Source: Buttiauxella brennerae ATCC 51605 (GTDB lineage Bacteria; Pseudomonadota; Gammaproteobacteria; Enterobacterales; Enterobacteriaceae). Taken from it: DNA of 64,000 nt. The stretch lies in NCBI RefSeq assembly GCF_001654925.1, contig NZ_LXER01000034.1, forward strand, positions 1-64,000, read 5' to 3'. Positions 1-12,765 of the stretch are shown piece by piece. A program made the position numbers and the translations under genes. The notes beneath the pieces are model-generated. The model was not told the origin of the DNA. It saw only the letters and a list, made by a program, of their open reading frames with translations, and ran no database searches. Position 1 is the first letter of the stretch. Each line of letters starts with the position of its first letter.

Positions 1-3
1 CGG

Positions 4-75
4 CCCTCTCCCCCTGGAGAGGGAGAAAACCGAACAGTTCCCTCTCCCTGTGGGAGAGGGTTAGGGTGAGGGCGA
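4..75. repeat. CCCTCTCCC-type palindromic repeat, 3' of aglB
   Basis: Two successive palindromes are visible: CCCTCTCC/GGAGAGGG at 4-23 and CCCTCTCCC/GGGAGAGGG at 40-60, followed by TTAGGGTGAGGG. This is a common intergenic repeat type in enterobacterial genomes. It lies just beyond the stop of the leftward agl operon, so the hairpins may also end or protect that transcript (inference). A degraded relative is at 44436-44470. Confidence 0.7.
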
Positions 76-91
76 CCCACACCCAACTAAC

Positions 92-3033
<2,942 letters not shown>

Positions 3034-3193
3034 TTTTAAATCCTCACGTAACAACCTGTAGGGTAAATGGCCTTATTTTTTAACGCTGGTTTTAACGCTG
3101 GCCTGCGACTGAGAGTAAGGAGGCACAGGTGACTAATCCTTGCCCGTCGCACCGATTCGTGATCGCTTTCATAGTTTTTGTTTGGGGTAAGTT

Positions 3194-3220
3194 GTCTACT
3201 TTCTGATGAATAACTAGACA
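3194..3220. promoter_or_regulatory. candidate operator between aglA and the GntR regulator
   Basis: An inverted repeat TGTCTA (3194-3199) ... TAGACA (3215-3220) lies in the 308-bp divergent gap between aglA and the regulator gene. HutC-type GntR proteins often bind dyads rich in TCTAGA-like halves, so this is a plausible site for the adjacent regulator. The 15-base spacing is long, and no second copy was found. The rest of the gap is AT-rich near the regulator and otherwise shows nothing I can name. Confidence 0.35.
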
Positions 3221-3341
3221 CGATGATTTTTTCTTTCTAGTTCACGATATGAATATGAAATTAAAATCATTTAAATCAGATGAATACTTAATAAAAAGAA
3301 GGTTTATTAAGCCCAGCGCGAAGCCATTAAGAGGTCTACAG

Positions 3342-4049
3342 GTGATCTACAAATCTATCGCCGATCGGTTACGAATCCGGCTTAATTCAGCGGATTACAA
3401 TATTGGCAGCCCTCTGCCTTCAGAAATCCGTCTTGCGAGTGAATTTGGCGTGTCACGGATGACGCTACGCAAAGCTATCGATCTACTGGTGAGTTGGGGG
3501 CTGGTTGTTCGCCGCCACGGCAGCGGTACCTATGTGGCTAAAAAAGACGTTCACCATGAAACCAGCAACCTGACGGGGTTTATTGAGGTGATGCGTAACC
3601 AGGGCAAAGAGGTGGTGAGCAATGTGCTGGAGTTTCTGATCATGCCTGCACCGCCCGCTATCGCCAGCCAGTTACGCATTAATATTGATGAACGGATCTA
3701 TTTCTCGCGCCGAGTGCGCTCGGTAGACGGCAAACCGCTGATGGTTGAAGACAGCTATATGCCGGTGAAATTATTCCGTAATTTGTCCATCGCACATCTG
3801 GAAGGTTCTAAATTCAGTTATATCGAAGATGAGTGCCACATCATCGTCTGTGGCAACTACGAAAGCCTGACGCCCGTGCTGGCAGACAGGAAGATGGCAA
3901 AATTACTCAACATCGACGAACTGACGCCGATTCTGCGCATCACATCGCTGTCCTATAGCGACAGTGGTGACTATGTGAATTATTCGGTTATGTTCCGCAA
4001 TGCCAGCGAATACCAGGTGGATTACCATTTGCGCCGGGTACACATCTAA
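3342..4049 (+). CDS. yidP: GntR/HutC-family transcriptional regulator (YidP-like)
   Basis: A 235-residue repressor-type protein. The N-terminal winged helix-turn-helix (about residues 1-70) contains LPSEIRLASEFGVSRMTLRKAIDLL and RRHGSGTYV in two separate stretches; the C-terminal half is a UTRA ligand-binding domain with conserved GNYESLTP. It closely resembles E. coli YidP, which sits in the same place beside the glv PTS genes. The GTG at 3342 (IYKSIADRLR follows) has AAGAGG upstream and matches the YidP start; a longer in-frame ATG at 3249 would add 31 residues with no counterpart there. It probably controls aglAB in response to a phosphorylated glucoside. Confidence 0.85.
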   Translation: MIYKSIADRLRIRLNSADYNIGSPLPSEIRLASEFGVSRMTLRKAIDLLVSWGLVVRRHGSGTYVAKKDVHHETSNLTGFIEVMRNQGKEVVSNVLEFLIMPAPPAIASQLRINIDERIYFSRRVRSVDGKPLMVEDSYMPVKLFRNLSIAHLEGSKFSYIEDECHIIVCGNYESLTPVLADRKMAKLLNIDELTPILRITSLSYSDSGDYVNYSVMFRNASEYQVDYHLRRVHI

Positions 4050-4055
4050 CCGCCG

Positions 4056-5711
4056 TCACATCCAGAACAGCACTGCCAGAAGCTGTGGCGTGATAATGCG
4101 CAGGAACATCACCAGTGGATATACCGTGGCGTAAGAGAGCGCTGCCGCACCACTGGTCGCATGTAAGCCGTTGGCAAAAGCCAGTGCAGGTGGGTCGGTC
4201 ATTGAACCGGCCAGCATGCCGCACAGCGTCAGGTAATTCATTTTGGCAAGCAATCTTGCGATGAGCGCCGTCACCAGTAACGGGATGCCGGTAATCAAAA
4301 TACCGTAGCCAATCCAGCTCACGCCGTCGCCATGCAGCAATGTCCCGACAAAATCACCACCGGATTTCAAGCCAACCACCGCCAGGAACAGCACAATCCC
4401 CAGTTCGCGCAGCGCGAGGTTGGCACTCGGCGGCATAAACCAGTACAGCGTACCGATGCTGCCGATTCGGCCAAGGATGATCGCCATAATCAGCGGCCCA
4501 CCCGCAAGCCCAAGGCGCAGTGCAACCGGGAAGCCTGGAATGAAAAGCGGGATAGAACCCAACAGCACGCCAAGGCCGATACCTATAAACACCGGCAGCA
4601 TTTGCACTTGCTGGAGTTTTTGCTGCGCATTGCCCACTTCCGCCGCCACCGCTTCGATGGATTCCGGGCGGCCAACCAGATTCAGAATGTCACCAAATTG
4701 CAGGGTGGCATTGTGGCTTGCGACCAGCTCCACACCCGCTCGGTTAAGGCGTGAAATCACCACGTCATACTTTTGCTTTAAATGCAGGTCGCGGATTTTT
4801 TTGCCGAGTACCTTCTCGTTGGTCACCACCACACGCTCAACGCGCAGGTCGGTACCACGCGTGGAAAGTGAGGTATCAACCTGCTGGCCAATCACCAACA
4901 ATGCGGAGTGCAGATCTTTTTCCTGGCCGACGAGGTGTAGCAAATCCCCGGTCTGAATCACGGTGCCAGGTGCCGGAACCATCAGCAACTCACCGCGTTT
5001 CAGGCGTGAACAAATAATGGTGTCGCTATTCAGTACCGGCACTTCCTGAATCGGCAAACCGTTGAGATTGGGGTTAGCAACGCAGATATTCATGGTTTGG
5101 AGTTGAGCATGAGTTTGCCCGGCACTGCTATCAAAGAGCTTTGCTTCTTGATCGACATTAATACGAAAACCAACGCGAATCAGCCACATGGTCATCAGTA
5201 TTCCGCAAATGCCGAACGGGTACGCCATTGCATAGCTCATCCCCATTTTGTCGACCATTTCCGCAGGCGTGCCAAGGTCGGTCAAGATTTGCTGGCCAGC
5301 CCCCAACGCAGGAGTGTTGGTGACGGCTCCGGAGAAAACACCCAATACCACAGGCAGCGGAACATCGAAGATTTTATGGATGAGTGCCGTGACAACTCCG
5401 CCAATCAGCACAATCAATAACGCAAAGAGATTGAGGCGCAAGCCGGAAACACGTAAAGAGGAGAAGAACCCCGGCCCGACTTGTATGCCGATGGTATAGA
5501 CGAACAGGATCAGGCCAAATTCCTGAATAAAGTGGAGCATATCGCCATTGAGGCTGACTCCCGCCTGGTTGATAAAGTGGCCAACGATGATTCCACCGAA
5601 CAGCACACCGCCGATACCAAACCCGACGCCACGAATTTTGATGTTGCCAATCCACAGGCCAACGACCGCAACCAAAGCCAACATACTGACGGTTAACGCT
5701 ATTCCACTCAT
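4056..5711 (-). CDS. yidE: putative transporter YidE (AspT/YidE/YbjL family)
   Basis: A 551-residue inner-membrane protein of the aspartate-alanine exchanger (AspT/YidE/YbjL) family; the substrate is unknown. Two hydrophobic blocks of about five helices flank a central pair of TrkA-C (RCK-C) domains at roughly residues 190-370, where [11 protein letters not shown] is visible. Motifs [12 protein letters not shown] and [13 protein letters not shown] are the paired hairpin signatures of the family. The start at 5711 (MSGIALTVS) agrees with E. coli YidE; an ATG 27 bases upstream is less likely. It converges with the GntR gene with only 6 bases between stop codons. Confidence 0.9.
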   Translation of the reverse strand: MSGIALTVSMLALVAVVGLWIGNIKIRGVGFGIGGVLFGGIIVGHFINQAGVSLNGDMLHFIQEFGLILFVYTIGIQVGPGFFSSLRVSGLRLNLFALLIVLIGGVVTALIHKIFDVPLPVVLGVFSGAVTNTPALGAGQQILTDLGTPAEMVDKMGMSYAMAYPFGICGILMTMWLIRVGFRINVDQEAKLFDSSAGQTHAQLQTMNICVANPNLNGLPIQEVPVLNSDTIICSRLKRGELLMVPAPGTVIQTGDLLHLVGQEKDLHSALLVIGQQVDTSLSTRGTDLRVERVVVTNEKVLGKKIRDLHLKQKYDVVISRLNRAGVELVASHNATLQFGDILNLVGRPESIEAVAAEVGNAQQKLQQVQMLPVFIGIGLGVLLGSIPLFIPGFPVALRLGLAGGPLIMAIILGRIGSIGTLYWFMPPSANLALRELGIVLFLAVVGLKSGGDFVGTLLHGDGVSWIGYGILITGIPLLVTALIARLLAKMNYLTLCGMLAGSMTDPPALAFANGLHATSGAAALSYATVYPLVMFLRIITPQLLAVLFWM

Positions 5712-5791
5712 TGGATTATTCCCTGTGAATAACATCATTGTTATCAGGGATTCTGGCAGAGAGAGAGGGAGGTTAATGGGGTACAGAGCAC

Positions 5792-5817
5792 AAAAAAGGC
5801 CCCATAAAATGGGGCCT
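5792..5817 (-). terminator. intrinsic terminator of ibpAB
   Basis: On the minus strand a 7-bp stem (AGGCCCC/GGGGCCT, extendable by two A-T pairs) is followed by a run of six T. It lies 9 bases beyond the ibpB stop. Confidence 0.85.
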
Positions 5818-5825
5818 GAAAAACA

Positions 5826-6254
5826 TTAGCTATCGAGTGCCGGACGTTCGCTGATAGCAATGCGCTTTGGCGCAACGGCTTCAGGAATTTCGCGTACCAG
5901 GTCGATATGCAGCAGACCGTTAGTAAAGGTCGCGCCAGATACTTTCATGTATTCAGCAAGGGTGAAGCTCAGGCTAAACGGCTGAGTCACTAACCCCTGA
6001 TGCAACCAGGTTGGCTCTTTCTCTGGTTTAACAGGCGTCCCTTTCACACTCAGTCGCGTGCCTTCCAGTTCAATCTCAAGGTCTTCCTGGCGGAACCCTG
6101 CCAGCGCAAGCGTAATGCGGTAATGATTGTCATCGCCTTTTTCAATGTTGTAAGGCGGGAATGTCTGGCCTTCGCTGCTGGTTTGTAATGCATTCGCCAG
6201 TTTGTCAAAACCGATCCATTGACGCAGCAGAGGTGATAAATCGTGGTTACGCAT
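5826..6254 (-). CDS. ibpB: small heat-shock chaperone IbpB
   Basis: A 142-residue small heat-shock protein, the same length as E. coli IbpB. It works with IbpA to hold unfolded proteins in a state that ClpB/DnaK can refold. The alpha-crystallin domain spans about residues 35-125 ([15 protein letters not shown] and [10 protein letters not shown] are visible), and the C-terminal I-x-I anchor is IAI. It is second in the ibpA-ibpB operon, with its own structured leader holding the ribosome site. Confidence 0.95.
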   Translation of the reverse strand: MRNHDLSPLLRQWIGFDKLANALQTSSEGQTFPPYNIEKGDDNHYRITLALAGFRQEDLEIELEGTRLSVKGTPVKPEKEPTWLHQGLVTQPFSLSFTLAEYMKVSGATFTNGLLHIDLVREIPEAVAPKRIAISERPALDS

Positions 6255-6345
6255 AGTTATTCTCCTTCTATGAAGCGAGTTTTACCTTAGGCTCCCTATC
6301 GGCAAGCCTGGGTCTGATTAAGTTTTTTGGTGTGGGCCGCTTAAT
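6255..6345 (-). promoter_or_regulatory. ROSE-type RNA thermometer before ibpB
   Basis: On the minus strand the ribosome site AAGGAG (6262-6267) can pair with UCGCU (6274-6278) just upstream, the short U(U/C)GCU-against-AGGA pairing that defines ROSE heat-sensing elements. Known enterobacterial ibp operons carry such elements. Folding was judged by eye. Confidence 0.55.
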
Positions 6346-6359
6346 GCGACCCGCTGAAA

Positions 6360-6773
6360 TTAATTGATTTCGATACGGCGCGGTTTCATCGATTCCGGGA
6401 TCACACGTTCCAGGTCGATATACAGCAGGCCGTTTACCAGGTTAGCGCCACGGATGTGGATATTTTCCGCTAACTGGAATTTACGTTCGAAGTTGCGCTC
6501 GGCAATCCCCTGGTAGAGATAAGTGCGCTCTGGTTGTGGGTCTGCGTGTGCGCCTTTTACAACCAGCAGGTTATCCTGGGCTGTAATTTCCAGTTCGCTT
6601 TCCGCGAAACCAGCAACAGCAATAGCAATGCGATAGTTGTTTTCGTCAACTAATTCAACATTGTATGGAGGATAGCCGCCGTTGCTCTGACCTTGGTTGT
6701 TTTCCAGCAAATTAAACAGACGGTCAAAACCGATTGCAGAACGATAGAGCGGGGATAAGTCGAAATTACGCAT
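6360..6773 (-). CDS. ibpA: small heat-shock chaperone IbpA
   Basis: A 137-residue small heat-shock protein, the same length as E. coli IbpA and the first gene of the ibp operon. The alpha-crystallin domain runs from about residue 35 to 122 ([26 protein letters not shown]). The C-terminal I-x-I motif is IEI. It forms mixed assemblies with IbpB on aggregating proteins. Transcription is expected from a sigma-32 promoter and translation to be heat-opened through the leader. Confidence 0.95.
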   Translation of the reverse strand: MRNFDLSPLYRSAIGFDRLFNLLENNQGQSNGGYPPYNVELVDENNYRIAIAVAGFAESELEITAQDNLLVVKGAHADPQPERTYLYQGIAERNFERKFQLAENIHIRGANLVNGLLYIDLERVIPESMKPRRIEIN

Positions 6774-6872
6774 AAATTAAAACTCCTGAAAATCAGCGAG
6801 AATCAAACATTGCCTTCCATGATGGACAGGCTTCTGAAACCCAGTACCCTTTCGGCGTACTGTTATTGGTCA
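6774..6872 (-). promoter_or_regulatory. ROSE-type RNA thermometer before ibpA
   Basis: The ibpA leader on the minus strand has the ribosome site AGGAG (6783-6787) facing UCGCU (6795-6799), the characteristic ROSE closing helix with an unpaired or mismatched G. At low temperature this would hide the ribosome site. The leader of about 100 bases is the usual length for ibpA. Confidence 0.7.
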
Positions 6873-6879
6873 CAATCAT

Positions 6880-6908
6880 AAAATCGGTGCTTATCGACAT
6901 TTTTCAAG
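6880..6908 (-). promoter_or_regulatory. sigma-32 heat-shock promoter of ibpA
   Basis: On the minus strand the -35 CTTGAAA (6902-6908) and a CCGATTTTA -10 region (about 6880-6888) are separated by 14 bases. This fits the sigma-32 pattern (CTTGAAA, 13-15 bases, CCCCAT-T) with a partly degenerate -10. The remainder of the gap up to yidQ (6909-7088) shows no other clear signal. Confidence 0.6.
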
Positions 6909-7088
6909 GGTACGAAAGGAAATTTTTTGCGGCATTGGCTGTCAGTACATAGACTGCAGATGGCGTAAACAAGATTAATCTGCGATACGTACCGCAAAGT
7001 TACGTGAGTGTTACATTTTATCTGCATATCGGTGATATAACCCCGTGCAGCCAGGCCTTAAGCAGGCCCTTTAAACGAAAAAATAGTG

Positions 7089-7409
7089 ATGATGAAAAGC
7101 TATCTTCCAACATTAATTCTGGGCAGCGGGTTGCTAACTGTGAGCGGTTGCTCAAGCGTCATGACGCATACAGGTGGGCAAGAGGGATATTATCCTGGCA
7201 CTCGCGCAAGCTACGAAATGCTGGCCGACAGCGATACAAGCTGGGGATATAAACCTTTTGTCGCACTCGATATGCCGTTTACGGCGGTGATGGATACGGT
7301 GTTGTTACCGTGGGATATGTTCCGTACCGATAAATCCCTGAAATCCAGGGTTGAAGCGAGCGAGAGCAAGAATCTGGCGACCAATTCTGTGATCCCGCCC
7401 GTTCAGTAA
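7089..7409 (+). CDS. yidQ: YidQ lipoprotein (DUF1375)
   Basis: A small predicted lipoprotein of about 106 residues and unknown function. An N-terminal hydrophobic stretch ends in the lipobox VSGC, so the mature protein begins at a lipid-modified cysteine (about residue 21). The conserved body contains GYYPGTRA and DMPFTAVMDTVLLPWD, as in E. coli YidQ (110 residues). Start options are GTG 7086, ATG 7089 and ATG 7092; no strong ribosome site separates them. The stop codon directly abuts the yidR stop on the other strand. Confidence 0.85.
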   Translation: MMKSYLPTLILGSGLLTVSGCSSVMTHTGGQEGYYPGTRASYEMLADSDTSWGYKPFVALDMPFTAVMDTVLLPWDMFRTDKSLKSRVEASESKNLATNSVIPPVQ

Positions 7410-8678
7410 CTAAACGCCTGTTTCTGTCATAAATAACTGACGGAACCCTTCAACATCCTGCATCCAGGCAATGTGTTTTCCATCAGGTGAAAACACAACA
7501 GCATCCGCGGAAGGCGCGCTACCACCAGGCTGCGTAAGCGGCGTGATTTCCCCGTTGTTCGCATCGCACAATACAATCTGATGATTCTGTACAAATCCCA
7601 GCACTTTCCCTGACGGGTGCCAGTTAAATGCCGACTGAATATCCTCTTTCCCATGCGTAAGCTGGCGCGGTTCGCCACCGTTTGGTGAAAGCAGATACAT
7701 TTGCACTACACCCACCTCATCACGCATCAGGAACGCCAGTAAGCTGCCGTCCGGACTGCTTCGCACCCAATGCCGGGGCTGAGTCGTTAAACCGGGGAAA
7801 CGGTGCTGATGGGTAAAAGTCAGACGCCGCTGCTTCACGCCCGCAGGCGGTGCAGGTAGCGTGGTTTGCGTGCCTTCAATCGGCTCAATATCGGCCTGGA
7901 AAAATGCGTCTTTGTTGTCGGGAAGATCAACGATAAACAACTCAGGTATTTTTTCACCCGAAGCTGAAAGCGTGTCGCCAATAAACGCCAGCGCCCAGCG
8001 CTGCTGGCTGCCATCAGGTTTGCGATAACCTTGATTCCCTACCCAACCTTCTTCATAAGCACGGTTAATATCATCGCTGCCCGGTTGTGGTGACGCGGTG
8101 GTGCGGCTGACCAGCACACAATAATGGCTACCATCATATTCACGAGGATGTTGTTTCACGGGCGTGACCGGGCCGTAAGGCAGTGCGACACCAACGTTAC
8201 GCAAGTCTTTCGCCGCGTCGTATTCATGCATCACATGGTCGTTATAGGTGAAACTCAGGCGCGAACCGTCATAACTCCATACATGAACATGGCTGCCGCC
8301 ACGCAATGCGCCCAGGGTGAAAGGCGGTGTGATATCCATCGCATCGAGATTGGTTGCAATGCCGTTTTCGACCACTACGCCACGGCGGTGATGGAAATCG
8401 TACTGCCAGGTTTCATCAGGATTTTCGGGACCGTGGATAAAAACATAACGCTCAGGTTGCTGCGGGTTCACCGTGACAACGCCGACATGTGCACCTCGTG
8501 ACGCCCGATATACCACGACCACTTCGCCGCTATGCACATTCACACGTTCAATGGTTTGACTGGTAAACGATGCGCCCGAAGGACGCACATCAAACACCAG
8601 ATATTGACTGTCCGGCGTCCAGGTATTGATGTTGGTCAGTTGGTGGTGACGAGATGCAAAAGTGAGTTGTTTAGTCAT
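7410..8678 (-). CDS. yidR: YidR, DUF3748 beta-propeller-like protein
   Basis: A 422-residue protein, slightly longer than E. coli YidR (415). Repeated blade-like motifs such as WTPDSQYLVFDVRP, RSSPDGSLLAFLMRD, WHPSGKVLGFV and FSPDGKHIAWMQD recall TolB/PD40 propellers. Function is not established. No signal peptide is evident, so it is probably cytosolic. It lies downstream of dgoT on the same strand, 49 bases away, and could be co-transcribed with dgo, although no functional link is known. Confidence 0.85.
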   Translation of the reverse strand: MTKQLTFASRHHQLTNINTWTPDSQYLVFDVRPSGASFTSQTIERVNVHSGEVVVVYRASRGAHVGVVTVNPQQPERYVFIHGPENPDETWQYDFHHRRGVVVENGIATNLDAMDITPPFTLGALRGGSHVHVWSYDGSRLSFTYNDHVMHEYDAAKDLRNVGVALPYGPVTPVKQHPREYDGSHYCVLVSRTTASPQPGSDDINRAYEEGWVGNQGYRKPDGSQQRWALAFIGDTLSASGEKIPELFIVDLPDNKDAFFQADIEPIEGTQTTLPAPPAGVKQRRLTFTHQHRFPGLTTQPRHWVRSSPDGSLLAFLMRDEVGVVQMYLLSPNGGEPRQLTHGKEDIQSAFNWHPSGKVLGFVQNHQIVLCDANNGEITPLTQPGGSAPSADAVVFSPDGKHIAWMQDVEGFRQLFMTETGV

Positions 8679-8727
8679 GGTTTTACCCTGAGCCGATGGA
8701 CACCTCAGGGTAAATCATTGGTCGTTT

Positions 8728-10020
8728 TTATCCCACTCTTTCTACTTTACCCACCAGCAGGATGTAGGAGAGTGCGCCAAGCAGCGCCACAACTGAGATA
8801 TAAACCAGCGCTGGGGCGAAACCGTAGCCCTGCGCAAGGTAGCCGACAACCAGCGGAACGGTGATCCCGCCCAGGCCGCCAACAAAGTTGAATACTCCGC
8901 CGGTCAGACCAATCAACCGCATTGGTGCCAGCGACGAAACCAGCGACCAGGTGATTGAAGCAAAGCCGTTACCAAAGAAGGCGATAGCCATTAGCGTCAT
9001 AATCCACACCGGATCGTTGGTGTAGTTCGCGCCCATAATGCAGGTGGAGATCAGCAAGCCGCAGATGATTGGCGTTTTACGCGCAATCCCCAGTGAATAG
9101 CCTTTGCGAACCAGCCTGTCAGCCACCCAGCCCGAAAGCAGCACGCCAAAGAAGGCGGCCAGGAATGGAACGGTAGTCATAAACCCGGCTTTCAGCGCAG
9201 TAATGCCTTTTTCTTGCGTGAGGTAATTCGGGAACCAGGTCAGGAAGAACCACAGCGTGGACGTGACCGCAAACTGGCCAAGATAAACGCCAACCAGTTT
9301 GCGATGGAATACCAGTTTCCAGTCGGCTGCGGTCATAGGAATGCGGGATTTTTTCTCGGTTGGCGCATCGCCATCGACCAGGCCACCGCCATCACGAATA
9401 TAATCCAGTTCAGCCTGATTGATGCCTTTGCTGGCACGCGGTGACTGATAAACCTTAATCCAGATAAATGACCAGATGATGCCTACGCCACCGGTGATAA
9501 TAAACACCCAGTGCCAGCTCAGCATTTCCTGAATCCAGATAAGCAACGGCGTGAGGAATGCCAGCCCGACGAACTGGCCGGAAGTATAAAAACCTACCGC
9601 AGACGCACGCTCATGTTCCGGAAACCAGCTCGTCACCATGCGGTTATTGGTCGGGAAAGCCGGGGCTTCGAAAATGCCGGTAATCGCACGCAAGCCAATC
9701 AGCGACATTAAACCCGTGGCAAAACCCTGTAATAAAGTTGCCACTGACCAGCCGAAAATCGCGATGAAATAGGTCATGCGCGAGCCGACGCGGTCAAGGA
9801 ACCAGCCGCCAGGAATCTGGCATAAAGTATAAAGCCAGGCAAAAGCCGAGAAGATATAACCCATCTGGGTTTTGGTAATACCAAACTCTTCCTGAATATG
9901 GGCAGAGGCGACGGCCAGATTCGCGCGGTCGACATAACAAATAACCACGGTAATAAAGATCATAATAAGCGTCACATAACGACGACGCGTAAGTTTTGTA
10001 GCGGTTACAGAAATATCCAT
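8728..10020 (-). CDS. dgoT: D-galactonate transporter DgoT (MFS)
   Basis: A 430-residue major-facilitator protein of the anion:cation symporter family that imports D-galactonate with protons. About twelve hydrophobic segments, the N-terminal [10 protein letters not shown] and the family motif [10 protein letters not shown] are visible. The start at 10020 ([10 protein letters not shown]) has GGAGA upstream and gives exactly the E. coli length; an ATG 45 bases earlier is not needed. It is the last gene of dgoRKADT, 111 bases after dgoD. Confidence 0.93.
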   Translation of the reverse strand: MDISVTATKLTRRRYVTLIMIFITVVICYVDRANLAVASAHIQEEFGITKTQMGYIFSAFAWLYTLCQIPGGWFLDRVGSRMTYFIAIFGWSVATLLQGFATGLMSLIGLRAITGIFEAPAFPTNNRMVTSWFPEHERASAVGFYTSGQFVGLAFLTPLLIWIQEMLSWHWVFIITGGVGIIWSFIWIKVYQSPRASKGINQAELDYIRDGGGLVDGDAPTEKKSRIPMTAADWKLVFHRKLVGVYLGQFAVTSTLWFFLTWFPNYLTQEKGITALKAGFMTTVPFLAAFFGVLLSGWVADRLVRKGYSLGIARKTPIICGLLISTCIMGANYTNDPVWIMTLMAIAFFGNGFASITWSLVSSLAPMRLIGLTGGVFNFVGGLGGITVPLVVGYLAQGYGFAPALVYISVVALLGALSYILLVGKVERVG

Positions 10021-10131
10021 CGTGTTCTGTCTCCAGAATTTGGGCATGGCAATACCAGCCACCATGCCCTGTTATATACAGAGGGTGTTTTATATTTATT
10101 GGGGTATTACAGGTGGTTTATAAAATAACCA

Positions 10132-11280
10132 TCACCATTCGGCAATTGAACCATCTTCGTAGCGCCATAAAGGATTACGCCAGTCGGTTACGTTTTTACT
10201 GCGTTCGATCACCAGTTCTTCGTCTATTTCTACGCCAAGTCCTGGCTTCATTAACGGCATAAAGTGGCCACCGTCCATTTTGAAGTCTTCTTTGTTTTTC
10301 ACAAAGTCGAGCAGTTCGGCACCTTTGTTGTAATGAATGCCCATGCTTTGTTCCTGGAACACGGCATTGCGGGAGACAAAATCGATATGCAGGCAGGCAG
10401 CCAGCGCAATCGGCCCGAGCGGGCAATGCGGAGCCAGCGCCACGTCGTAAGCTTCAGCCATACCGGCAATTTTATAGCATTCGGTAATACCGCCTGCGTG
10501 TGACAAATCAGGCTGGAGAATCGCCAGACCGCCCGCTTCCAGCACGCGTTTGAACTCGAAGCGCGAGAACATGCGCTCGCCCGCAGCGATTGGAATATGC
10601 GTTTGTGCCGCAAGACGCGGGTAGTATTCTGCCTGTTCCGCCAGCACCGGTTCTTCAATAAACAGCGGGCGATATTGCTCAAGCTCTTTAATCAGCACTT
10701 TGGCCATTGGCGCACTGACGCGACCGTGAAAATCCAGACCGAATTCAATATCTTTACCAAAGGCTTCACGAATTTGAGCCACGGTATTTACCGCTGCATC
10801 AACTTTACGGGCATTATCAATAACACCCATTTCTTCACAGCCATTTAATTTAAAGGTGTCAAAACCAATTTTCCGCAGCGATTTAATACCATCAATCACT
10901 TCCGATGGGCGATCGCCACCGACCCAGCTATAGGCTTTAATTTTATCGCGAACCAGTCCGCCCATTAATTGCCAGACAGGGGCATTTAATACTTTACCTT
11001 TAATATCCCACAATGCCTGGTCGATACCGGCAATGGCGCTCATTAAAATTGGGCCACCGCGATAAAAACCACCGCGATACATCACCTGCCATAAATCATT
11101 AATACGCGCAGGATCCTGGCCGATTAATAATTCGCTTAGTTCATGCACCGCCGCTTCAACGCTTTTTGCTCGCCCTTCAATAACCGGTTCACCCCAGCCG
11201 ACAATACCTTCATCGGTTTCAATTTTCAGGAACATCCAGCGCGGGGGTAAACGGTAGGTCGTCAGTTTAGTAATTTTCAT
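10132..11280 (-). CDS. dgoD: D-galactonate dehydratase
   Basis: A 382-residue enolase-superfamily enzyme (mandelate racemase group) converting D-galactonate to 2-dehydro-3-deoxy-D-galactonate. The metal-ligand and catalytic region FGLDFHGR contains the Asp and His of the active site; FIEEPV and AAGERM carry the next acidic ligands, and [10 protein letters not shown] carries the general-acid histidine. Its start overlaps the dgoA stop (ATGA), with GAGG upstream. Confidence 0.95.
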   Translation of the reverse strand: MKITKLTTYRLPPRWMFLKIETDEGIVGWGEPVIEGRAKSVEAAVHELSELLIGQDPARINDLWQVMYRGGFYRGGPILMSAIAGIDQALWDIKGKVLNAPVWQLMGGLVRDKIKAYSWVGGDRPSEVIDGIKSLRKIGFDTFKLNGCEEMGVIDNARKVDAAVNTVAQIREAFGKDIEFGLDFHGRVSAPMAKVLIKELEQYRPLFIEEPVLAEQAEYYPRLAAQTHIPIAAGERMFSRFEFKRVLEAGGLAILQPDLSHAGGITECYKIAGMAEAYDVALAPHCPLGPIALAACLHIDFVSRNAVFQEQSMGIHYNKGAELLDFVKNKEDFKMDGGHFMPLMKPGLGVEIDEELVIERSKNVTDWRNPLWRYEDGSIAEW

Positions 11281-11897
11281 GGTTGCACAGCCTCTTGATA
11301 CGCTTTAACAAATGCTTTTGCTTTCTCAATGGTCCGCTCGACGGGCTGGCCTGCGCGGTATAAATCGCTGCCTAGCCCTGCACCCGCACAGCCTGCGTTT
11401 AGCCATTCGGCCAGGTTTTCAGGCGTCACCCCGCCTACCGCAAACACTGGCACTTCTGGTGGCAACACGGCCTTCAGCGCTTTGATGTAATCCGGGCCAA
11501 AAGAGGAGGAAGGGAAGATTTTCAGCGCCTGAGCACCCGCATCCAGCGCGGTAAACGCTTCGGAGGCGGTGGCGCAACCGGCGCAGACCGTCATTCCGTT
11601 GGCGACGGCACGGCGGATAACCTCTGGCTGGGTATTTGGCGTCACCACCAGCTTGCCGCCCATGGCGGTCAGTTCATTAACCTGATCGGTTTTCAAAACG
11701 GTACCCGCGCCAATAAGTGCGCGATGCCCAAACTCCGCAACCATCGCGCGAATACTTTGCTGCCAGTCTGGTGAATTCATCGGGATTTCTATCGCGTCGA
11801 AACCCGCATCCAGCAACGCCGCAACATGTGCGTGTGCTTCATCCGGCGTAATACCGCGCAAAATGGCGATGAGCGGAAGATTAGTTTGCCACTGCAT
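11277..11897 (-). CDS. dgoA: 2-dehydro-3-deoxy-6-phosphogalactonate aldolase
   Basis: A 206-residue class I aldolase of the KDPG/KDPGal family that splits KDPGal to pyruvate and glyceraldehyde-3-phosphate. Conserved [21 protein letters not shown] and the Schiff-base lysine motif ALKIFPSS are present. I chose ATG 11897 because AAGGAG lies 8 bases upstream; a TTG at 11903 would be too close to it. The gene overlaps the end of dgoK by 17 bases. Confidence 0.94.
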   Translation of the reverse strand: MQWQTNLPLIAILRGITPDEAHAHVAALLDAGFDAIEIPMNSPDWQQSIRAMVAEFGHRALIGAGTVLKTDQVNELTAMGGKLVVTPNTQPEVIRRAVANGMTVCAGCATASEAFTALDAGAQALKIFPSSSFGPDYIKALKAVLPPEVPVFAVGGVTPENLAEWLNAGCAGAGLGSDLYRAGQPVERTIEKAKAFVKAYQEAVQP

Positions 11898-12765
11898 TTG
11901 CAATACTCCTTATTCCTGCCTGGAATGCATTGTCGCCATCCAGCACTTTCGCCTGGTAACCCAGCAACTCGAGCGCTTTGATATAACGCTGGCTCAGGGA
12001 TGGATTAGCAACAATGGTGACAGGCTGTTGAGTGTCCGGAGCGTACTGGCGAGTCATCGCCGCCACTTCGTTACCAATCAACAACCCAGAAAGAAATTCG
12101 CTGACTTCGCTACGCGGCAGTTCCCCCAATACATGGGCAGCCCGTATTTCAAAAAGTCGTGGCAACAAATCGCTGTCGTTGATACCGCGATGCAGCCCGG
12201 CCTCGAAGGATTCGTGACTGGTTTGTTGCTCAGGCAGGCCTGCGCCAATTAAGGAGTGATTGAGCAGGATATGATGCAGCTCACCGGTCATCACGGTGCG
12301 GAAATCCTGCACCGTTTCGTTATCCGCATGAACCCATTTGCAGTGCGTTCCTGGCATGACGTAGAGCGACGACGGGCCAAGAGTACGCGCCCCGAGAAGC
12401 TGGGTTTCTTCACCACGCATCACGTTGCAGTTTCCGTCACTGTTTACGCTAAGGCCGGGAATGATCCAGACGTTATCCAGCACCAGTGTCAGTTGCTGGC
12501 TTAAATCAGAAAACCGCGCCGGGCATGGCAGATAAGGGGCGATTTTCCACCCGGCATTGCTGCCCACCATCCCGGCCATCAAAACCGGCGTGATTTTTTC
12601 ACGCCAGCCTTGTGTGACTTCATCGAACACCGCTTCTGGGGTTTTACCGTTCAGACGCGTCACGCCTGCGGTGGTTTGCCGACTATCAGTGCAAATTCCA
12701 TCCTGGTAATGCCAGGCACGCAGGTTAGTCGAACCCCAATCAATAGCGATGTAGTGTGATGTCAT
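11881..12765 (-). CDS. dgoK: 2-dehydro-3-deoxygalactonokinase
   Basis: A 294-residue sugar-acid kinase (DgoK family) that phosphorylates 2-dehydro-3-deoxygalactonate at C6. The N-terminal phosphate-binding motif DWGSTNLRAW is at about residues 9-18, and VMPGTHCKWV lies in the central region. Length is within two residues of E. coli. Its ATG overlaps the dgoR stop (ATGA) and has AAAGGAA upstream. Confidence 0.94.
   Translation of the reverse strand: MTSHYIAIDWGSTNLRAWHYQDGICTDSRQTTAGVTRLNGKTPEAVFDEVTQGWREKITPVLMAGMVGSNAGWKIAPYLPCPARFSDLSQQLTLVLDNVWIIPGLSVNSDGNCNVMRGEETQLLGARTLGPSSLYVMPGTHCKWVHADNETVQDFRTVMTGELHHILLNHSLIGAGLPEQQTSHESFEAGLHRGINDSDLLPRLFEIRAAHVLGELPRSEVSEFLSGLLIGNEVAAMTRQYAPDTQQPVTIVANPSLSQRYIKALELLGYQAKVLDGDNAFQAGIRSIANAVAN

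Noticed and set aside
3249-3341. Longer start for the YidP-like regulator
   Set aside because: The extra 31 residues have no counterpart in YidP, and the GTG at 3342 has a good ribosome site.
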